Below, piece by piece: positions 59,609 through 64,000 of a stretch of DNA of 64,000 bases. The stretch covers positions 54,243,501 to 54,307,500 of the forward strand of contig NC_071667.1 of the NCBI RefSeq assembly GCF_028554725.1, written 5' to 3'. The number at the start of each line of letters is the position of its first letter. The first letter of the stretch is position 1. The stretch is from Zeugodacus cucurbitae. Its lineage: Eukaryota; Arthropoda; Insecta; Diptera; Tephritidae. Under the pieces are notes generated by a model. The model was not told the DNA's origin. It saw only the letters and a list, made by a program, of their open reading frames with translations, and did no database searches. The position numbers and the translations under genes were made by a program.

Positions 59609-62600
59609 ATGTCTTCTTTTGAAAGGGCAGAGGATATATGTACATATTACGTCTTTAAAAAGTCAGAAATGTTTTTGAAAGATCTTAAGATTTTATATTT
59701 AACATTTGTTTCGTTTCTTTATGATAAAGAGTGAATTTATTGATTTGCTATTTTAATTTTAGGGTTTATTCATCTAGGAAAGAGAGTACCTTTAATTTGT
59801 AATACTATTTTAAATTAATTTTTTGCATTTGGTAAAATAATTATCTGGCATAAATTTTACGTCTCTCCCCTGGCCGATGTATTTACCCTGGTCGTCGAAA
59901 AAGTAATAAAATATGTATTAAGTGGCTTGCCCTTATGTGAGAAGATAAATAAAAGGAACAAAAATCGTAATTTAGAGGTTTCATGAAAAAAAAAAATCCA
60001 AAGTTTTTCTCTGGTCGTTTTCTCTATGAAATTGAAACCTCTTATCGTAGAATCACCCATATAATAAAGCCAAATTATTGGCATTTATTTGTCTGTATAT
60101 TTTTCTCGACCCTTCTAATAAAACCATATATGTATGTATATGTATATTTCGAGGCACACAATTCCTCTTATAATTACATACTGAGAAATATTTATACACT
60201 CTTATTATTATTTTTTTTTGTTCACTGAAGAGGGTTTTTAACATCGACTTTACTAAATATGTCTTAAATCAAATCTTAAAAAGTTTTCCTCCACAATATT
60301 GCCTCACACTGTAATATATGCTAACATATAATCAAACCTACTTCATTTTCATATTTATTATTCTGCTACATTCTGAGAAATATCTCACACACCCAACATG
60401 TCGTTTTGAAGGAAGAACCTTCATTCATACTCTTTGGCGACATTAATTGGCCTAATTAAAATAAACTCAATTTCGCATTGTACGCATAATCATTTACAAA
60501 AGCTTTTATGTTGCAATGAATTTGAAAGAAGATATAAAAAATGAAAAGACAAGCAAAAGAGAAAATAAATGTAACGTTTAATTAAATTGTAATTATATGA
60601 CTCTTCATGGAATGTCGATTGATGTTTTCAATTATTAATGAATAAATGGAGAGTTTTTGCACAATGCTATTGTGTTATAGGTACTCGTACTAGAGGAAAA
60701 GTATGACAATGATAATGAATAAGCGATAATAAGCACAGCTAGGAGACTGCTAACTTCAATTTATTCCTTATTATTAATCTAACGATTTTTCATTTTTATG
60801 ACTTTAAATACGAAAAGTGGAAAGCTATTAATTAAAGAAGCGTACTTTATTATTTGGGTACAATAAATATTTGGTTTCAATTGGTTTCCGAGAAATAGTA
60901 TAAATGAGATCTATATAGATATCCTCATTCATTTACGTAAAAAATATTGTATCTATTGTTGATACCCACAATAAAAAAGTACATATGTATGTGTATAGCT
61001 TTACATTGGAGATATTTTGGAATAGGGTTGCCACCTATCGAAATAAGTTAAATTCTAAAATATTACGATAACCCAATCATTTAAGAAAGCTTTTCGGAAG
61101 GTGTTTTGCAGCAAGCAATTTTTTTAGACTAGAGTTGCCACCTGTTGGAAATATATCGATATCGGATTTTCGGAAAAAATATATGTATACGTGGGTATGA
61201 AAAGGAAAGTCTTTCGATGAGTTATATTTGAATATTTTGAAATATAGTTGCCACCAACTGATAAAAAGACGCATCCCGATAATTCAAGCAACACTGTATT
61301 TTATTTTAATCAACGTCACTGCCACTACAAAGTATTAAATTTCCATATGTACATTTACTGTGTGCCTCTCACCTTAGTATGTCAATATTTGTTCTCTCAT
61401 AAAAAGGTCGGTGCATGTGAGCATCTGCATACAGCTACCACATATTTACATACACATATATATATAGATATACATATATAACACTTACTTACATATATTA
61501 ACCCGAACCAACCGCCACGATTACCATATCGTAACGCAAAATTTTTCCCTATCTTTTCATAAATAACTTGAAAATTACACTATAAAGCAACAAACTGCGC
61601 TGATTTTTCGCATTTTCCGGTTATATATTGAATATAATGAATCGTAAAAAAGACTTCACTTTCGTTCTCAGGCGGTCAAAATACATAGTTGTATTTCATT
61701 TCAGAAAAATCTGAAACGTAAAAATTCTGGGCAGTAATGGGTTAAGCAGATGCACCTAACCAATATAAAGTAATGCGCCTACAAACATACAAAAGTGTAA
61801 ATATGTAAAGAGCCATGCAATTAGAAGAAGGAAATCTAGTAAATAGACATTTGCGTAAGAACACATAAGTATACACACACACACCCATTTATTTAAAAGT
61901 CCTCGATGGAAATAGGTTCATGCACTCATTTAATAAACAGCGGCTGATTTTTATAAAAGCAGTATGAAAGGCAACTTGTCATACGTAAAACATAAGCATG
62001 TGGAAGTATAGATGAATATCTACAGTAGCTACAAAAAAATGTGTACATACAAAATATGAGTTTGGGTATTGAATTTTAAAAGTGTTGTTCTATCGAGGAT
62101 ACGTTTTTACTTAGGAGAAGAGTCTAGAGACGTTGGCGGACTGTGTTTTCTTAGCATAAATTACCATTATTTTTAGCTGATTAATGAGCAATTTTATTTG
62201 ATAAATTTTTTGGTGCAAAAATAAATTACCAAAACTAGATGTTTCATAACGCGAGGACATCCAATATAATATACATGTAGATGTGATAAACATGGATTTT
62301 CTAGATACAATCTTTGAAGGGTGAACTTACAAATTGTAATTTGCTCCATCGGAGAAACCATTAATCTTGAAACTTGCTATTCGACAAGGTAACTGGAAAG
62401 ACTTTTACCCAATAACTCGTTTTCAACGATACCTATATGATTTAAAACCATTTCTTTTACTATAACCCATCTATATAACAATTTCAAAAAATTATTGTTC
62501 CGACAAAATCGTTATTTTTCCCGGGTATTGGACCGAATAAAATCGAAGTTAGCCTCCACAATCGAAATACTCGCCTTCGTTATCGCCCTCTGTTGAATGG

Positions 62601-64000
62601 TTTGTGACCATATTATGATATAAAATTGTATCTAAAAAAATTAACTAAAGTTTTTTATTTATTCTCTTCTGATATATCCATTAAAAAATAAAAGAATTTT
62701 AATTATTCTACATTGAATTTAATTTACTATTATTATTTTTACTAAAAATATTATCAGTATTTTTGCTTGAAAAATGTCATTGTATTATTGTCACCCACTG
62801 TATACGGCACGCAAACCTCATTATTCTATGCTAGCTTCTCTTGTTGCACGCCTAACTGGAACTAGAAATTATCTTAGAAAAAAAGTGATCAAATGTGTAA
62901 GTATTAGTTTGTTACCCACAAATACATACATACGTATGAGTATATATATAGAGTGCATACTTTGTTCTGCCGTTTTTACTGCTTTTGATTGGAACTCAAT
63001 TTAACAATTGACTGAATACTTGACAGGTTTACAAACTGTTAAGCATCCCTACGTTGTCGGCGCCTAACGCACAAACACAAAAGAAATGCGTATGCCAATA
63101 AACCCCATTGTGTACCAGGATATGTGTGAGACAACTTGTGTAGCGAGTGAATATTGTTGCATCGGAGCCGCGCTTCTCCGATAGTATTACCACAATTACT
63201 TAGGCGGATGTGTGGACGGGGAAAATCAGCGATCCATGAAGGTTAGGCTGTGTGAAGGGCATTTATAGGCGACGCAATGTCGCATCCCGGTGTGCGCGCC
63301 TAAAGATATGCTATTCAATTCATTACTTTACATTGTGTTGGGTAATAGTTGCCACCTGTGGCGTAATTTTTATATACATAGATTTAGAAATATTCTTCGT
63401 TTTTCTGCAATTCAATTTAATATTGTTCACTTTTTCTAGTATCTGATTTCAACACCGACAATCCTTTGGGATTTTTTGGATGATTTCCTTTTATTAGCAA
63501 ATTTATTGATAAATGTTTAGGTGGGTTTATTTTCACCAGACAGTATAGTTATATACATATAAGGGTGGCAAGATGAATGATTTCTGTATGATTGTCTTTC
63601 AATTCGGCTGCTCATTTTCCATGTAATCGATAACTCCTTTTATTGAGATTTGTTGGCACTTCCATGCACTCTAAAGCGGCAATATTGATAACATAACGGA
63701 ATAGAACCACTGTCATGTTAATCGCAAAAATATAAAACGCTATAACTTAGGTTAGGTTAGATTCAGAGGCTGACTCTCAAGACAGGTAACGCGAAGGATC
63801 CCATTTGGATTGCTAAATGCCGGTCCATTGTGAAATAAGGACACGAATGCCCTCTCTTGCATTCTCATCAGCATAGTACGACACGACTCATCGTATCCAG
63901 TCGACTTTACACCGTATGTAGGGTTCATGTGAGACATATTGGAAAAATTAATCCTATCTCAACCATGGGAGCTCCAAAATTTATTGCTTTATAATTATAT
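59609..64000. other. Right flank: AT-rich intergenic DNA
   Basis: No gene is supported. A GTTGCCACC motif recurs at 61025, 61132 and 61246 (spacing about 107 and 114 bp) and again near 63350. 62540-62560 shares CGAAGTTAGCCTC with the MITE at 44029. 63000-63300 and 63745-63960 are less AT-rich; the latter has an open minus-strand frame of 61 residues that I cannot assign and may be repeat-derived. Confidence 0.4.

Noticed and set aside
62774..63004. Plus-strand 76-residue frame starting MSLYYCHPLYTARKPHY.
   Set aside because: No recognisable domain; the second half is AT-rich simple sequence and there is no splice or promoter support.

Overview
The window is AT-rich nuclear DNA from a higher fly. 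Short phase-consistent introns, insect-type gene families and a dense mixture of mariner, LINE and Helentron-like repeats support this. The proteins look closest to tephritid fruit flies (Bactrocera/Zeugodacus/Ceratitis type), but that is an impression from family knowledge; no species can be fixed from the sequence alone.

Six well-supported protein-coding genes are present. From left to right: a TMEM86/YhhN-family lysoplasmalogenase (+, exons 7639-8819); the spindle-checkpoint WD40 protein Bub3 (+, 10271-11313); the base-excision-repair glycosylase/lyase Nthl1 (endonuclease III, -, 11726-13022), convergent with Bub3; two tandem CYP304A1-like cytochrome P450 genes (-, 13343-17116 and 22759-28129) with five coding exons of identical length in each; and a uridine phosphorylase (-, 38336-48479) with long, repeat-filled introns. 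A possible first coding exon of another minus-strand gene lies at 4966-5081, facing the lysoplasmalogenase. The genes are functionally unrelated (lipid, mitosis, DNA repair, oxidation, pyrimidine salvage), and no cluster or pathway logic joins them apart from the P450 tandem pair.

The rest is mostly repeats. Seven near-full copies and one degenerate copy of a ~1.0-1.3 kb interspersed element have the architecture of Helentron-associated, DINE-1-like rolling-circle elements: paired subterminal inverted repeats, a GGAC/GTCC microsatellite and a hairpin just before the 3' end. There are also four fragments of one RTE-like LINE, a Jockey-like LINE remnant, a second LINE C-terminal remnant, two members of one mariner family, four other Tc1/mariner remnants, a 958-bp foldback element inside a P450 intron, a 283-bp palindromic MITE, and a ~1 kb element with Transib/RSS-like ends.

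Insertion history can be read directly in two nests. At 460-4794 a mariner was split by a Helentron-like element, which was then split by an RTE-like LINE with a 12-bp target duplication. At 33664-35393 another mariner was split by the same LINE family with an 11-bp duplication. The last ~15 kb (48.5-64 kb) contains no gene I can support. I found no CRISPR array, tRNA or rRNA. I did not find a novel multi-gene system; the most unusual signals are the transposon architectures and the non-canonical I-helix of both P450s.
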